In this document: positions 38,230-49,006 of the stretch, piece after piece | Numbering within the stretch: position 1 is the stretch's first letter | Layout: the number at the start of each line of letters is the position of its first letter | DNA from: Marinobacter persicus | GTDB taxonomy: Bacteria; Pseudomonadota; Gammaproteobacteria; Pseudomonadales; Oleiphilaceae | Reading direction: 5' to 3' | DNA: 64,000 nucleotides | NCBI RefSeq assembly: GCF_002934325.1 | Contig: NZ_PTIV01000012.1 | Span: forward strand, 1 to 64,000 | Notes under the pieces: model-generated | What the model saw: only the letters and a program-made list of their open reading frames with translations | The model's database searches: none | Told to the model about the DNA's origin: nothing | Made by a program: the position numbers and the translations under genes

Positions 38230-39392
38230 AGAAAACGCTCCAGCAAACTGTTCAGATAGCGCTGACCCTGCTCCGTGGCCTGAATGCGGTCCCGGGTCAG
38301 CAGCCCTTGATTCCTCAGTTCTTCAAGTTTTACCGCAATGGATGATAGCGGTAAACCCGTACGTTCACAGTATAGTGACTCCTCCACGCCTTGCCTCAGG
38401 CGCAGTGCGTTCATCATGAATTCCAGGGGCCGGTCTTCCGCTTTAATCTCCTCTTTGCCAGCGGTACGGGAGCCGATTCGGTTCAGGTAAGCGTCGGGCT
38501 GGCGGGTTTTCCAGTAGCGCAGGAGACGTCCGTCTTCCAGGCTGACTTTGCCGTGCCCGCCTGCGCCCAGGGCGAGGTAATCGCCAAAGGTCCAGTAGTT
38601 CAGGTTGTGGCGGCTCTCACGTCCGGGCAGGCTCCAGGCCGAGACTTCATAATCGCAAAAGCCCTGGCGGTGGAGATACGCCGCGCCCGCCTCGTAAATA
38701 TCCCCCAGGCGATCATCGTCCGGGATCTCGGGCGGTCGGGAGAAAAATTCGGTGTTGGGTTCGATGGTGAGCTGGTACCACGACAGGTGGGTGGGCTGAT
38801 AGCTCACCGCAATCTCAAGATCCCTCAGCGCCTGCTCCGGTGTCTGGCCTGGCAGGCCGTGCATCAGGTCGATGTTGAAGTTGTCGAAGCCGGCGCTCCG
38901 CGCGCTTTCGATGGCCTTGCGCGCGGCCTCGCTGTCGTGGATCCGCCCCAACGCCTGTAAATGCTCGGGATTGAAACTCTGAACGCCAATGGACAGTCGG
39001 TTTATGCCGGCTTCCCGGAATTCACGAAAGCGGCCGGCTTCCAGCGTGCCGGGGTTCGCCTCCAGGGTGATCTCGGGGTCTTTGCGAAAATCCAGCCGTT
39101 GGCGCAATTGTTCGAACAGTTGTCGATAAAAGTCCCCGGACATCAACGATGGCGTGCCCCCGCCGATGAATACGCTCTCAATGGGTCGTCCGCGTACCAG
39201 TGCCAGATCCTGGTCCAGGTCCTCAATCAGCGCGGCCAGGTAGTCGGATTCGGGGATCTCGCCACGGATGGCGTGGGAGTTGAAGTCACAATAGGGGCAT
39301 TTGCGCACACACCACGGCACATGGATATACAGGGACAGGGGAGGACATACCACCGCCGGATCGCTGGCCTGCGTGGTCTGGGGATCAGGCAT
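38226..39392 (-). CDS. hemW: Heme chaperone HemW (radical SAM)
   Basis: 388 residues. The radical-SAM cluster motif is C28-x3-C32-x2-C35 (CVRKCPYC), followed by FIGGGTPS and the [15 protein letters not shown] and [12 protein letters not shown] regions; the C-terminal HemN-like domain ends with a winged-helix part. HemW (formerly misannotated HemN) hands heme to respiratory enzymes. It overlaps rdgB by 8 bp, the same order as Pseudomonas PA0386-PA0387. Confidence 0.94.
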   Translation of the reverse strand: MPDPQTTQASDPAVVCPPLSLYIHVPWCVRKCPYCDFNSHAIRGEIPESDYLAALIEDLDQDLALVRGRPIESVFIGGGTPSLMSGDFYRQLFEQLRQRLDFRKDPEITLEANPGTLEAGRFREFREAGINRLSIGVQSFNPEHLQALGRIHDSEAARKAIESARSAGFDNFNIDLMHGLPGQTPEQALRDLEIAVSYQPTHLSWYQLTIEPNTEFFSRPPEIPDDDRLGDIYEAGAAYLHRQGFCDYEVSAWSLPGRESRHNLNYWTFGDYLALGAGGHGKVSLEDGRLLRYWKTRQPDAYLNRIGSRTAGKEEIKAEDRPLEFMMNALRLRQGVEESLYCERTGLPLSSIAVKLEELRNQGLLTRDRIQATEQGQRYLNSLLERFL

Positions 39393-39984
39393 CGGCCTTC
39401 AACTGCTCCAGCAGGCTGGCCAGTGCCCGCCCACGATGACTGATGCGGCCTTTCTGTTCACGGGTCAGTTCGGCGGCACTCCGGAAGTATTCGGGCACCA
39501 GGAAAACCGGATCGTAACCAAAACCGCCATCGCCCTTGGGCTCGAACAGAATTCGACCGGGCCAGCGACCGTGGCAAATGATCGGTGTGGGATCATCGGC
39601 ATGGCGCAGATACACCAGCACGCAGTGGAACTGGGCCGTCCTTTCTTTATCGGGTACGTCTTTCAGGGCAGCCAGCAGGGCCTGCACGTTATCGGCATCG
39701 CTGGCCTGGGGGCCGGCATATCGCGCGGAGCGCACACCCGGTTGACCATCCAAGGCGTCCACGGCCAGGCCGCTGTCATCGGCCAGGGCCGGCAGACCGG
39801 TCTGGCGGGCGGCATTCCGCGCCTTGAGGATGGCGTTTTCCACAAAGGTAACGGCCGGCTCCTCCGCCTCGGTCACACCCAGTTCGCCCTGGGCCACGGG
39901 CTCAAGGCCCAGTGGGGAAAGCAGGTGGTCCAGTTCGGCAATCTTGCCGGCATTATTGCTGGCGATAACGAGTCTTCGGCTCAT
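39385..39984 (-). CDS. rdgB: dITP/XTP pyrophosphatase RdgB
   Basis: 199 residues. House-cleaning enzyme removing dITP and [13 protein letters not shown] at the start binds substrate, [13 protein letters not shown] holds the catalytic acids, and the C-terminal [13 protein letters not shown] motif is intact. ATG 39984 is chosen over the 16-codon upstream extension, which is not family-like. Four bp separate it from the DUF4426 gene. Confidence 0.95.
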   Translation of the reverse strand: MSRRLVIASNNAGKIAELDHLLSPLGLEPVAQGELGVTEAEEPAVTFVENAILKARNAARQTGLPALADDSGLAVDALDGQPGVRSARYAGPQASDADNVQALLAALKDVPDKERTAQFHCVLVYLRHADDPTPIICHGRWPGRILFEPKGDGGFGYDPVFLVPEYFRSAAELTREQKGRISHRGRALASLLEQLKADA

Positions 39985-39988
39985 GGGG

Positions 39989-40441
39989 TTAGTCTTGGAA
40001 CAGTGTGTGGGTAAAGCGCACGGGCAGATCATCTTCAGAGCCTGCCGGCTGTGCGGTCACGTTGAAAGTCATCATACCGCCTGACTGGTACTGGTATTGG
40101 GCGATGAAGTAAACGGCATCTCCTTCCTTGATCCGGCGGAATCCCAGGAAGGTGGTTTGCTGGATGTCGTTGGAGACGCTGCCCTCTACCTGACCATTGA
40201 CCGGTTTAAGCTGGCCATTCTCCGCCTCACGCATGATCGCGATGTTAACGACGCCTATGCCGTTGCCCCGTTGCAGATCATTGGCCTTGGCGACTTCTGG
40301 CGCCAGGAAAGTACTGGGGAACACGCTCCAGAGAACCGTGTATTCACCGAAGTCCTTCTGATCGGCGTGTGCCTGGACGCTGGCAAGTAGCAAGGCGGTC
40401 AGGGTGAATAGCAAAGCCGTGGCGTGACGAGTGATCATCAT
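39989..40441 (-). CDS. DUF4426 periplasmic protein
   Basis: 150 residues with a signal peptide ([17 protein letters not shown]). The mature part starts [20 protein letters not shown], the DUF4426 hallmark, and has a beta-rich fold. Always found between rdgB and metW in this group; function unknown. The start overlaps the metW stop by 4 bp. Confidence 0.88.
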   Translation of the reverse strand: MMITRHATALLFTLTALLLASVQAHADQKDFGEYTVLWSVFPSTFLAPEVAKANDLQRGNGIGVVNIAIMREAENGQLKPVNGQVEGSVSNDIQQTTFLGFRRIKEGDAVYFIAQYQYQSGGMMTFNVTAQPAGSEDDLPVRFTHTLFQD

Positions 40442-41040
40442 GATTCCTCCCGTGTAATGCGATAAATGGCAATTTCACCGAGCAGGTTGGGCCAGGCCCT
40501 GGCCAGCCAACTATTCTGGTGCTGGCCGTCCACCACGCGTCGGGTCTTGATCCGAATGCCTTTTTTCCGGCACAACGCCTCGAAATCCTTGAACGTACAC
40601 AGTCGGATGTTTGGCGTGTTGTACCATTTATAAGGTAGTGCATTTGATTCGGGCATTCGACCTGAGAGCGCCAAGCCCCAGCGCAGGCGCCAGTGGGCAA
40701 AGTTCGGGAAGGTGACGATGCCTTCCCGACCGACCCGCAACATTTCCTCGATCACCATGTCGGGCCGGCGAACGGCCTGTAGCGCCTGGGTCATCAGGAC
40801 GATGTCGAACATGCCGTCGTCAAAGTTCTCCAGGCCTTGGGTATCCAGGTTCTGCTCGATAACGCTGACGCCGCGCCCCATACACGTTGTGATGTGGTCC
40901 GGGTTGATTTCAAGACCAAAGCCGGTGGCGTTGCGCTCGCGCTGCAGGTAATCCAGTAGCGTGCCGTCGCCGCAACCCAGGTCAAGTACGTGCTGGCCCG
41001 GGCCCACCCATTGCTGAATGATTTCAAGATCCGGTCTCAT
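40438..41040 (-). CDS. metW: Methionine biosynthesis protein MetW
   Basis: 200-residue class I methyltransferase-like protein; [16 protein letters not shown] is the SAM-binding loop and [19 protein letters not shown] is typical. MetW is needed with MetX for homoserine acylation in many proteobacteria. It overlaps metX by 4 bp, so they are translationally coupled. Confidence 0.94.
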   Translation of the reverse strand: MRPDLEIIQQWVGPGQHVLDLGCGDGTLLDYLQRERNATGFGLEINPDHITTCMGRGVSVIEQNLDTQGLENFDDGMFDIVLMTQALQAVRRPDMVIEEMLRVGREGIVTFPNFAHWRLRWGLALSGRMPESNALPYKWYNTPNIRLCTFKDFEALCRKKGIRIKTRRVVDGQHQNSWLARAWPNLLGEIAIYRITREES

Positions 41041-42185
41041 GCGCCTACCTCCCGTGCAACCCGGTCCATGTAAGCGGTGAAGATGTCGGTGTACCTGGGG
41101 GTGGGAATCAGGAAGGCATCATGACCCCAGGGGGCATCAATCTCCGCGTAGCTGACTTTCTTGCGGGCCGAGATCATGGCGTTCACCAACTCCTCCGAAC
41201 GGGCCGGGGAGAAACGCCAGTCGGTGCTGAACGACAACACCAGGAATTCACAGCGCGCCGGCGCCAGGGCCTTGGGCAGATCCCCGTGGGTGTCCCAGGC
41301 GGGGTCGAAATAGTCCAGCGCCCGGGTCATCAGCAGGTAGGTGTTGGCGTCAAAGCTTTCTGAAAACCGCTCACCCTGATAGCGCAGGTAGCTTTCCACC
41401 TGGAACTCGGCGCCAAAGCCGAATTTGTAGGCTTCGTCCCGCAGTTCCCGGCCAAATTTTTCGCCCATGGAAGCATCGGACAGGTAGGTGATGTGGCCCA
41501 CCATACGTGCCAGCATCAGGCCACGGCGGGGAACCGTGTCAAAATCGTAATAGCGGCCTTCGTGGAATTCCCGGTCGGAGGTGATTGCCTGCCGGGCCAC
41601 CTCGTTGAAGGCAATGTTCTGGGCGCTCAGTTTTGGCGTGGAGGCGATCACCACCGAATGGCGCAGCCGGTCCGGGTAACTCAGGCTCCACTGCATTGCC
41701 TGCATACCACCCAGGGAGCCGCCAACCACCGCGGCCCATTGTTCAATGCCCAGGCGATCGGCCAACCGGGCCTGGCTTTCCACCCAGTCGGTCACGGTAA
41801 TAACCGGGAAGTCCGGGCCATAGGGCTTGCCGGTGTCTGGGTTTATCGAGGCCGGGCCGGTGCTGCCATGGCAGCCCCCAAGGTTGTTAACGCTGACCAC
41901 GAAAAAACGGTCGGTGTCGATGGGCTTGCCTGGGCCAATACAGCTGTCCCACCAGCCGGGTTTGCGTTCATCCATGCTGTGGTAACCGGCGGCGTGGTGA
42001 TGGCCGCTCAGGGCATGGCAGATGAGGACAGCGTTGCTGGCGTCGTCGTTCAGCTCGCCGTAGGTTTCAACCACCAGGTCGTAGCTGTTCAGGGTCTGGC
42101 CGCAGGCCAGTTCGATCGGTTGATCAAAATGCAGGGTTTCGGGGCTGACAAGGCCCACGGAATCCGGGGGCAGGGAATCGGGCAT
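41037..42185 (-). CDS. metX: Homoserine O-acyltransferase MetX
   Basis: 382-residue alpha/beta hydrolase-fold transferase opening the methionine pathway. The nucleophile elbow is [18 protein letters not shown]-type loop ([18 protein letters not shown]) and the catalytic GHDAFL near the end are intact. In metW-linked gammaproteobacterial MetX the donor is often succinyl-CoA, which the sequence alone cannot settle. ATG 42185 is chosen; the frame is open 36 codons upstream. No SAM riboswitch was recognised in the 124 bp upstream. Confidence 0.93.
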   Translation of the reverse strand: MPDSLPPDSVGLVSPETLHFDQPIELACGQTLNSYDLVVETYGELNDDASNAVLICHALSGHHHAAGYHSMDERKPGWWDSCIGPGKPIDTDRFFVVSVNNLGGCHGSTGPASINPDTGKPYGPDFPVITVTDWVESQARLADRLGIEQWAAVVGGSLGGMQAMQWSLSYPDRLRHSVVIASTPKLSAQNIAFNEVARQAITSDREFHEGRYYDFDTVPRRGLMLARMVGHITYLSDASMGEKFGRELRDEAYKFGFGAEFQVESYLRYQGERFSESFDANTYLLMTRALDYFDPAWDTHGDLPKALAPARCEFLVLSFSTDWRFSPARSEELVNAMISARKKVSYAEIDAPWGHDAFLIPTPRYTDIFTAYMDRVAREVGA

Positions 42186-42309
42186 GGGTGTGATGGGTTC
42201 CTGGTCCGGTCCACGAATATCTGGCCAACGGCCGTGAAGTTGCGCGAACGTGCGCGAGCCGGTCAGTTTAAAGCCGGCTGCCGGTGGCTGCAACCGGCAA
42301 CCGCTGGTG

Positions 42310-44274
42310 TTAAACCGCCCCGGAGAGGTTTACCACCTTCTGTTGTACCGTGCTGGGTGGCGGCTTGCGGATCTGTCGGCTCATGGCGTTGGTCATGGCC
42401 AACTGCCGTTGCAGGCCGGCGATGGTCTTGTCCAGCCGCTCCCGTTCAGTGCGGCTGTTGCGGTCGGTCTCCACCATTTCACGCAGACGGCGGATCTGGT
42501 GTTCCAGCATCTGTTTCTGTTCCAGGGAATACTGCATTACCGGCAACAGGGCCTGCTGTGGCCACCGTTCGACGTCTTTCCTGGCGCGTTCATGCAGTTG
42601 GCGCGCCTCGCTGACCATAACGTTGAAGAAGCGCCGAACCAGTACGGATTGCTCGGTCAGCACGTTCTTGGGACTGATACGGAAGCGCCGGGCCTTTTTG
42701 CGCAGGTCCCGGACGGCGATCATGTGCCGTCCCACTCGCAGTGGTGTTGGTGCCAGATGGTGGGTGCCATGGTGTTCGTTGTATCGGCTGTAGATGCCGG
42801 TGGCCATTTTCTCGGCCAGATGGGCTTCACTCAACAGGTTTGCCATGTCGTTTTCGATCAGCTCGAAGAACTGCTCCATGGCCCGGTTCATGCCGGCGGT
42901 GGTCCAGCTTTTGGACATCATCTTGCGGACTTTGTCGGCGTGGGCCTCGAACCGGTCCTCGTCAAGGATCTTGGCCAGGATGTCGCCCTGGGAGTCCATC
43001 AGCCGTCGGGAAGAGCGAAGGGTAATGAGCTTTTTGTTGTAAAACTCATAATCCTTCTGGGCGCGTTCGGCCAGGCGCCGAAGGGTGGCTTTATCCGTGG
43101 TTGCGCCGCTAAAGGCCTCCCGCTCCTGCTCCAGGCCATCGAGGCGGGCCTTGAGGTTGGCCTGGCTGTTCTGCAGCATGCCCAGCAGGTCGCTGATCAG
43201 GTTCTGGGTGATCAACTGCTCTTTGTACGTGAGAATGCGCTGGACAATCAGGTTTTCCAGTTGGTCCAGGTTGGAGCGTGCAAACAGTGCGTCGTCCTGG
43301 CGAACACGACCCAACAGGGCCTGCTTCGCAGACAGGGGAATGACATCGCGATGGTTGATGCCCAGGTGATCCGCGGTCTCGCCACGGATGCGTTCAATGG
43401 CGGCGGCCGTGTATTCCTCGCCCTGAAGGTCGTCCCACAGCACGTCAATCTTGTTCAGGACCGCGAAGCGACCGGCGCGGTGGTCGGCGTCCCGGGTATC
43501 GATGTGCTCGCTCCACAGCGCCATGTCGCTGGCGGTGACACCGGCGTCGGCGCTGAGGGCAAAGATAACGGCGTGGGCCCGGGGCAGCATGCTGTAGGTC
43601 AGCTCCGGTTCCGAGCCAAGGGCGTTGAGGCCCGGCGTATCCAGGATACGCAGTCCTTGTTCAAACAGGGGATGGCGGATGCTGATCAGGGCATGTCGCC
43701 AAGCCGGTACAAGCACCTGGCCCGGGTTTTCCCGGTCCTGATCCAGCATGGCTTCGTTGAATCCCAGGTCCCGGGCGTAGTCCGGTGAGACGCTTTTGGT
43801 GCGGGCGACTTCGGCCAGCACGTCCCGCATGAGGTCGGGTTGGTGCTCGTCCAGCTCAAAGCGTTGCCAGCGTTCGGGCTGTTTGCGCAGTTGCTGGAGT
43901 GACAGCTCGCCTGTCCGGGTTTCAATGGGCAGCAGGTTGAGGTAGTTCTGTCCCTGCTCCCGGTCGAAAAACAGCTCGGTGGGGCACATGGTGGTGCGGC
44001 CCGCCTGGGAAGGCAGCATCCGCTGGCCATACCCGGAGAAGAACAGGGCGTTGATCAGCTCCGTTTTGCCCCGGGAGAATTCGCCCACAAAGGCAATGGT
44101 CAGTTCGTCTTCGAGCAGCAGTTCCACCCCGTTGCGGATGCGCTGCCCGATGTCATCCGAAAACAGGTCATTGTTCTGCAGCCAGAGTCGATAATGCCCC
44201 ATCTGCCGGATCAGGTCTTTTTTCCACTGATGGTAGGCCTCAACCTGCCGTGACAGTGTTCCCTGTTGTTGCAT
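42310..44274 (-). CDS. Dynamin-family GTPase (bacterial dynamin-like protein)
   Basis: 654 residues. G1 GEFSRGKT (64-71), G3 DTPGLNALG, and G4 LNKIDVL show an intact large GTPase. About 45 residues precede it, and the region ~350-500 is helical with coiled-coil heptads. The last ~100 residues are a basic coiled coil ([22 protein letters not shown]). No membrane helix, so it would bind membranes by amphipathic segments. Such proteins are linked to membrane fusion or repair and in some bacteria to phage resistance. It sits between metX and yggT, which are close neighbours in Pseudomonas. Confidence 0.85.
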   Translation of the reverse strand: MQQQGTLSRQVEAYHQWKKDLIRQMGHYRLWLQNNDLFSDDIGQRIRNGVELLLEDELTIAFVGEFSRGKTELINALFFSGYGQRMLPSQAGRTTMCPTELFFDREQGQNYLNLLPIETRTGELSLQQLRKQPERWQRFELDEHQPDLMRDVLAEVARTKSVSPDYARDLGFNEAMLDQDRENPGQVLVPAWRHALISIRHPLFEQGLRILDTPGLNALGSEPELTYSMLPRAHAVIFALSADAGVTASDMALWSEHIDTRDADHRAGRFAVLNKIDVLWDDLQGEEYTAAAIERIRGETADHLGINHRDVIPLSAKQALLGRVRQDDALFARSNLDQLENLIVQRILTYKEQLITQNLISDLLGMLQNSQANLKARLDGLEQEREAFSGATTDKATLRRLAERAQKDYEFYNKKLITLRSSRRLMDSQGDILAKILDEDRFEAHADKVRKMMSKSWTTAGMNRAMEQFFELIENDMANLLSEAHLAEKMATGIYSRYNEHHGTHHLAPTPLRVGRHMIAVRDLRKKARRFRISPKNVLTEQSVLVRRFFNVMVSEARQLHERARKDVERWPQQALLPVMQYSLEQKQMLEHQIRRLREMVETDRNSRTERERLDKTIAGLQRQLAMTNAMSRQIRKPPPSTVQQKVVNLSGAV

Positions 44275-44310
44275 CGGACGTTCCTTCTTCTATTTCGACA
44301 TTGCCCCGGA

Positions 44311-44895
44311 TTACATGCCCAGGCCAAGAGAACCCATGCCTGCCGCGATTTTCATGTGATCGATAGCGACAGTAATCACGTTCAGGATCAGAAAAACAAT
44401 GATCGGGGACAAGTCCAGGCCGCCCATGGACGGCATGATGTTTCGTACCGGGCGCATCACCGGTTCGGTCAACTGTGCCACCAGTTGAATGGCCGGGTGC
44501 CCGCTCTGGGGTGCAATCCAGCTCACGATGACCACCGCGATCACGGACCAGAAGTATATCTTCACAATCAGGCTGAGAACGTTAAGTACCGCCCAGACCA
44601 GCAAGGTCAGCGGATTCACCATGGGAATGCCGCCGTTCAGGGCCACCAGAATCAGGAAGAAGGTGAGCGCCTGGATGATCACCGCCAGCACCAGGGAGGC
44701 CCCATCAATGCCTCCCAGGCCAGGGATGATACGACGCAGGGGGCGCAACGGCGGATTGGTGGCCTTCACCACAAACTGGGTGATGGGGTTGTAGAAATCA
44801 GCTCGTGCCAGTTGCAGCAAAAAGCGCAACAACACCACCGTCATATAGAAGGTGGAGGCGATCGCCAGAACGGTAATGACAATGTCTGCCAGCAT
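44311..44895 (-). CDS. yggT: YggT family membrane protein
   Basis: 194 residues containing two YggT repeats, each with a pair of helices and the motif NPPLRPLRRIIPGLGGID or EPVMRPVRNIMPSMGGLD. Inner membrane; linked to osmotic or K+ handling, exact role unknown. It follows proC by 22 bp in the proC-yggS cluster, conserved with Pseudomonas. Confidence 0.93.
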   Translation of the reverse strand: MLADIVITVLAIASTFYMTVVLLRFLLQLARADFYNPITQFVVKATNPPLRPLRRIIPGLGGIDGASLVLAVIIQALTFFLILVALNGGIPMVNPLTLLVWAVLNVLSLIVKIYFWSVIAVVIVSWIAPQSGHPAIQLVAQLTEPVMRPVRNIMPSMGGLDLSPIIVFLILNVITVAIDHMKIAAGMGSLGLGM

Positions 44896-44917
44896 TTAGC
44901 GGTGTCTCCGTGATCGG

Positions 44918-45751
44918 TTACTGTTTTTTGGCCAGTTCTTTGGACATTTCCTGGGAGCGCTTGAACGCGGCGCCATAGGCTTTTTTCACCAACTCGCGAA
45001 GACCACCGTCTTCGAAGGTGTGAATAGCCTGCTCGGTGGTGCCACCCGGTGACATGACATTACGCTTGAGCTGGGCCGGGTCGTGCTCGCTGCGACCGGC
45101 CATTTCGGCGGCACCGGCCATGGTCTGGATGGCCAGTTCGCGCGCGGTTTCCGGGGCAATGCCGGCTTCTGTGGCGGCGGATTCCAGCGCTTCGAGCATC
45201 AGGAAGAAATAGGCGGGGCCACTGCCGGAGAGGGCGGTGACCGCGTGCAGCAGGTTCTCATCCTCCACCCACAGCGCCGAACCGATGCTTTCGAACACCG
45301 CTTGCACCATCTTTTTCTGCTTGTCTTTCACCTGGCTGTTGGCGTAAAGGCCGGCAGCCCCTTTACCCACCAGGGAAGGAGTGTTGGGCATCACCCGAAC
45401 CAGGGGCAGGCCACCGCCAAGCCACTCGTCCAGGGTGTCCGCCGTCAGGCCGGCGGCAATCGACACCATCAATGGGCGGGTATTCTGCACCACCGGGGCG
45501 ATGTCCTGGCATACTTCGGCCATCACCTGGGGTTTTACCGCCAGAACCACCATGTCGGCCTGCTGGGCGCAGTAGCGGTTGTCGGTGGTGACGCTGATGC
45601 CAAAGCGCTTGCGGATAGATTGAAGGTGGTTGTCGTCAGGGGCGCTGACCCAGATCTTGTCGGCCTGGAAGCCGTTGTCGAGCATGCCGCCAATGATGGC
45701 GCTGGCCATGTTGCCGGCGCCGATAAAGGAAATGGTCGGTGAAGTACTCAA
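44918..45751 (-). CDS. proC: Pyrroline-5-carboxylate reductase
   Basis: 277 residues. Last step of proline synthesis with NAD(P)H. FIGAGNMASAIIGGM is the dinucleotide loop; VKPQVM and SGSGPAYFFLMLEAL with the C-terminal VMSPGGTTEQAIHTFEDGG are the family signature. Normal length. Between yggT and yggS, the usual order. Confidence 0.96.
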   Translation of the reverse strand: MSTSPTISFIGAGNMASAIIGGMLDNGFQADKIWVSAPDDNHLQSIRKRFGISVTTDNRYCAQQADMVVLAVKPQVMAEVCQDIAPVVQNTRPLMVSIAAGLTADTLDEWLGGGLPLVRVMPNTPSLVGKGAAGLYANSQVKDKQKKMVQAVFESIGSALWVEDENLLHAVTALSGSGPAYFFLMLEALESAATEAGIAPETARELAIQTMAGAAEMAGRSEHDPAQLKRNVMSPGGTTEQAIHTFEDGGLRELVKKAYGAAFKRSQEMSKELAKKQ

Positions 45752-45814
45752 GGTTCACTCCCGAACTTGGTCGATTAATGGGTTATCTCGGCATCATAGC
45801 AGGAACCGCCGACT

Positions 45815-46528
45815 TCAGCCTTGTGCCTGTTTGGGTGGCCGTGCTCCGAACAGGGCCGTGCCCACGCGCACCCAGGTGGCGCCTTCGGCGATGGCCAGGT
45901 CCATGTCGCCGGACATACCCATGGAAAGGGTGTCCAGGGGGCCGGCATCCGGGTGCTGCTGTTTCAGGGCGTTCAGTGCATTGGCGAGCCGACGGAAGCT
46001 CAGGCGCAACTCGCCTTCCGGCTGGTCAGGGTCCGGGATGGCCATCAGGCCCCGGAGGCGGAGGTTGGGCAGTTCGCCGATTGCAGCCACCAGGTCCGGC
46101 AACTGATCCAGCGTGCAGCCGGATTTTGAGGCCTCATCATTAATGTTCACCTGCAGGCAGATATTCAGCGGAGGCAGGCCCTCGGGCCGCTGTTCGCTCA
46201 GCCGGCGGGCGATTTTCAGCCGATCCACGCTGTGTACCCAGGCAAAGGACTCGGCAATCTGTCGGGTCTTGTTGGACTGGATCGGGCCGATGAAGTGCCA
46301 TTCCAGGTCAGGTAGGTCACGCAACGCTTCGATCTTGTCGAGCGCTTCCTGCAGGTAGTTTTCGCCAAAGGCGGTTTGCCCGGCGGTGACTGCTGCGCGA
46401 AGGTCTTCCGGCGGACGCGTCTTGCTGACTGCCAACAGGCTCACACTGCCGGGCTCCCGCCCGGCGGCCAATGTTGCTTTTTGTATGCGTCGGGTTACGC
46501 TCCCGATGTTGTCTGCTATGCTGCTCAT
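45815..46528 (-). CDS. yggS: PLP homeostasis protein YggS/PLPBP
   Basis: 237 residues. Fold III PLP-binding protein that keeps free PLP in check; K36 in LLAVSKTRP holds PLP. FGENYLQEALDKIE, WHFIGPIQSNK and GLMAIPD are conserved. ATG 46528 gives the normal length; the frame is open 62 codons more but that extension covers the pilT promoter. Divergent from pilT with 52 bp between starts. Confidence 0.94.
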   Translation of the reverse strand: MSSIADNIGSVTRRIQKATLAAGREPGSVSLLAVSKTRPPEDLRAAVTAGQTAFGENYLQEALDKIEALRDLPDLEWHFIGPIQSNKTRQIAESFAWVHSVDRLKIARRLSEQRPEGLPPLNICLQVNINDEASKSGCTLDQLPDLVAAIGELPNLRLRGLMAIPDPDQPEGELRLSFRRLANALNALKQQHPDAGPLDTLSMGMSGDMDLAIAEGATWVRVGTALFGARPPKQAQG

Positions 46529-46580
46529 ACTGTGAGTTTGCCGCTTCTGGACCAAAAGAAAAAGCCCTCCGAGGAAACCT

Positions 46581-47615
46581 ATGGATATTACTGAACTGCT
46601 TGCCTTTTCGGCGAAACAGGGTGCGTCGGATTTGCACCTGTCTGCCGGTTTGCCGCCGATGATTCGTGTTGATGGCGATGTCCGCCGGATCAACCTGCCG
46701 CCCATGGAGCACAAAGAAGTGCATGGGCTGATTTACGACATCATGAACGACAAGCAGCGCAAGGATTACGAGGAATTCCTGGAAACCGACTTTTCCTTCC
46801 AGGTTCCCGGTGTGGCCCGTTTCCGTGTTAACGCCTTCAACCAGAACCGTGGCGCCGGCGCGGTGTTCCGGACCATCCCCTCGAAAGTGCTGACCATGGA
46901 TGATCTGGGCATGGGCCAGGTTTTCAAGGACATCTCCTCGGTGCCCCGGGGCCTGGTGCTGGTGACCGGCCCTACCGGTTCCGGTAAGTCCACCACCCTG
47001 GCGGCGATGATGGACTACATCAACGACACCCGTTATGAGCACATCCTGACCATCGAAGACCCCATCGAATTCGTGCACGACTCGAAAAAGTGTCTGGTGA
47101 ACCAGCGCGAAGTACACCGCGACACCCTCGGCTTTAACGAAGCCCTGCGCTCCGCCCTGCGGGAAGACCCCGACATCATCCTGGTGGGCGAATTGCGGGA
47201 CCTGGAAACCATTCGTCTGGCCCTGACCGCCGCCGAAACCGGTCACCTGGTGTTCGGCACCCTGCACACCACCTCCGCCGCCAAGACCATTGACCGTGTG
47301 GTCGACGTGTTCCCGGCGGAAGAGAAATCGATGGTCCGCTCCATGCTCTCCGAGTCCCTTCAGGCGGTTATCTCCCAGACCCTGATGAAGAAAATGGGTG
47401 GCGGCCGGATTGCCGCCCACGAAATCATGCTGGGTACGCCCGCCATCCGGAACCTGATCCGCGAAGACAAGATCGCCCAGATGTACTCCTCCATCCAGAC
47501 CGGCGGGTCCCTGGGTATGCAGACCCTGGATCAGTGCCTGGAACGGTTGCTGCAGAAGGGTCTGATTTCCCGCGAAGCGGCGCGCGCGAAAGCGAAGATG
47601 CCGGATAATTTCTAA
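46581..47615 (+). CDS. pilT: Type IV pilus retraction ATPase PilT
   Basis: 344-residue hexameric retraction motor for twitching. N-terminal PAS-like domain, then Walker A GPTGSGKST (130-138), Asp box TIEDPIEFVH, Walker B LVGELRDLETI, His box TGHLVFGTLHTTSA, and the C-terminal AIRNLIREDK motif needed for retraction. ATG follows GAGGAAACCT. A palindromic element separates it from pilU. Confidence 0.97.
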   Translation: MDITELLAFSAKQGASDLHLSAGLPPMIRVDGDVRRINLPPMEHKEVHGLIYDIMNDKQRKDYEEFLETDFSFQVPGVARFRVNAFNQNRGAGAVFRTIPSKVLTMDDLGMGQVFKDISSVPRGLVLVTGPTGSGKSTTLAAMMDYINDTRYEHILTIEDPIEFVHDSKKCLVNQREVHRDTLGFNEALRSALREDPDIILVGELRDLETIRLALTAAETGHLVFGTLHTTSAAKTIDRVVDVFPAEEKSMVRSMLSESLQAVISQTLMKKMGGGRIAAHEIMLGTPAIRNLIREDKIAQMYSSIQTGGSLGMQTLDQCLERLLQKGLISREAARAKAKMPDNF

Positions 47616-47647
47616 AACTTGGTCGGGCTTCTGGCTTGGTGCATGGT

Positions 47648-47751
47648 CGCAGGTTGGTAGCCCTTTCCGGGACACGCTGTAAATACGTCCCTGTACGCTT
47701 GACTGCAGCATCCCTGCTGCAGACAGTCCCGGAAAGGGCTGCCAACCCGCG
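47648..47751. repeat. Compound palindromic element in the pilT-pilU gap
   Basis: Two 26-bp arms (47648-47673 and 47726-47751) are inverted repeats with two mismatches; the inner part of the arm is CCCTTTCCGGGAC. Between them lies a perfect hairpin CTGCAGCA-TCCC-TGCTGCAG (47703-47722). The CTTTCCGGGAC/GTCCCGGAAAG arms recur in the element at 56733-56920. No T-tract follows, so it is not an ordinary terminator; no flanking duplication is visible. Confidence 0.8.
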
Positions 47752-47845
47752 CCTGTATACCTCGGAGTTTGCCCGCTCCATAGTATTGAGCAAATGCTGC
47801 TTCACCCTTGCACCCGGATTGGATAAACAAAGTAGGTAAAGAAAA

Positions 47846-48967
47846 ATGGAATTCGAAAAACTGTTACGGCTGATGGTAGAAAAAGGCGGTTCGGACCTGT
47901 TTATCACCGCAGGCGTGCCGCCCAGCATGAAAGTGAACGGGAAGGTTTTGCCCGTCACCAAAAATGCCCTCACGCCGGAGCAGACCCGGGAGCTGGTTTA
48001 CGGCGCTATGAACGACAAACAGCGCGCCGAGTTTGAGGAAACCCACGAGTGCAACTTCGCCATCAGTGCCCGTGGCATTGGCCGTTTCCGGGTGAGCGCC
48101 TTCTTCCAGCGCAACCTATGCGGCATGGTGCTGCGTCGGATCGAGGTGAAAATTCCGAACGTTGATGATCTTTCCCTGCCGGAAATCATCAAGGAGCTGG
48201 CCATGACCAAGCGTGGCCTGATCATGTTCGTGGGCGCTACCGGTACCGGTAAGTCCACTTCCCTGGCGGCCATGCTGGGCCACCGGAACCGAAACAGCCG
48301 TGGCCACATCATCTCCATTGAAGATCCTATCGAATTCGTGCACCAGCACCAGGGCTGTATCGTGACCCAGCGTGAGGTGGGCATCGATACCGAAAGTTTT
48401 GAAGTGGCGCTGAAAAACACCCTGCGCCAGGCTCCGGACGTGATTCTCATCGGTGAGGTGCGGACCCGCCAGACCATGGAATACTCCGTGCAGTTCGCCG
48501 AAACCGGCCACCTGTGTTTGGCTACCCTGCACGCCAACAACGCCAACCAGGCGCTGGACCGGATTATCCAGTTCTTCCCGCCGGAGCAGCACAACCAGAT
48601 CTGGATGGACCTGTCCCTGAACCTGAAGGCCATTGTGGCTCAGCAGCTCATCCCCACCCCGGACGGCAACGGCCGTAAGGCGGTTATCGAGGTGCTGATC
48701 AATACCCCGCTGGCGGCGGACCACATCCGTAAGGGCGAGGTGCACAAGCTCAAGGAGCTGATGACCAAGTCCAACGAGTCCGGCATGCAGACCTTCGACC
48801 AGGCACTCTACAAACTCTACTCCGAGGGCTCCATCACCTACGAAGACGCCCTGGCCCACGCTGACTCGGCAAACGACCTGCGTCTGATGATCAAATTGGG
48901 TGCGGATGCGAAGGGAGGCGACCAGCTGTCTTCTTCCGTGGATAAGCTTTCCATTCAGGACGATTGA
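47846..48967 (+). CDS. pilU: Type IV pilus ATPase PilU
   Basis: 373 residues, paralogue of PilT that helps it retract pili under load. Walker A GATGTGKST (130-138), SIEDPIEFVHQH, Walker B LIGEVRTRQTM and His box TGHLCLATLHANNA. The C-terminal tail beyond ~345 (DAKGGDQLSSSVDKL) is longer than in PilT. Weak ribosome site (AGGTAAAG). It lies 230 bp after pilT rather than directly adjoining. Confidence 0.96.
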   Translation: MEFEKLLRLMVEKGGSDLFITAGVPPSMKVNGKVLPVTKNALTPEQTRELVYGAMNDKQRAEFEETHECNFAISARGIGRFRVSAFFQRNLCGMVLRRIEVKIPNVDDLSLPEIIKELAMTKRGLIMFVGATGTGKSTSLAAMLGHRNRNSRGHIISIEDPIEFVHQHQGCIVTQREVGIDTESFEVALKNTLRQAPDVILIGEVRTRQTMEYSVQFAETGHLCLATLHANNANQALDRIIQFFPPEQHNQIWMDLSLNLKAIVAQQLIPTPDGNGRKAVIEVLINTPLAADHIRKGEVHKLKELMTKSNESGMQTFDQALYKLYSEGSITYEDALAHADSANDLRLMIKLGADAKGGDQLSSSVDKLSIQDD

Positions 48968-49006
48968 TTCGCCAAGCCCTTGATACAAAAGTTAACAAAA
49001 ATAGTT

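Noticed and set aside
42186-42309. Possible SAM or SAH riboswitch upstream of metX.
   Set aside because: The stem GCCGGT/ACCGGC and a GCGC stem do not match any riboswitch core I know.
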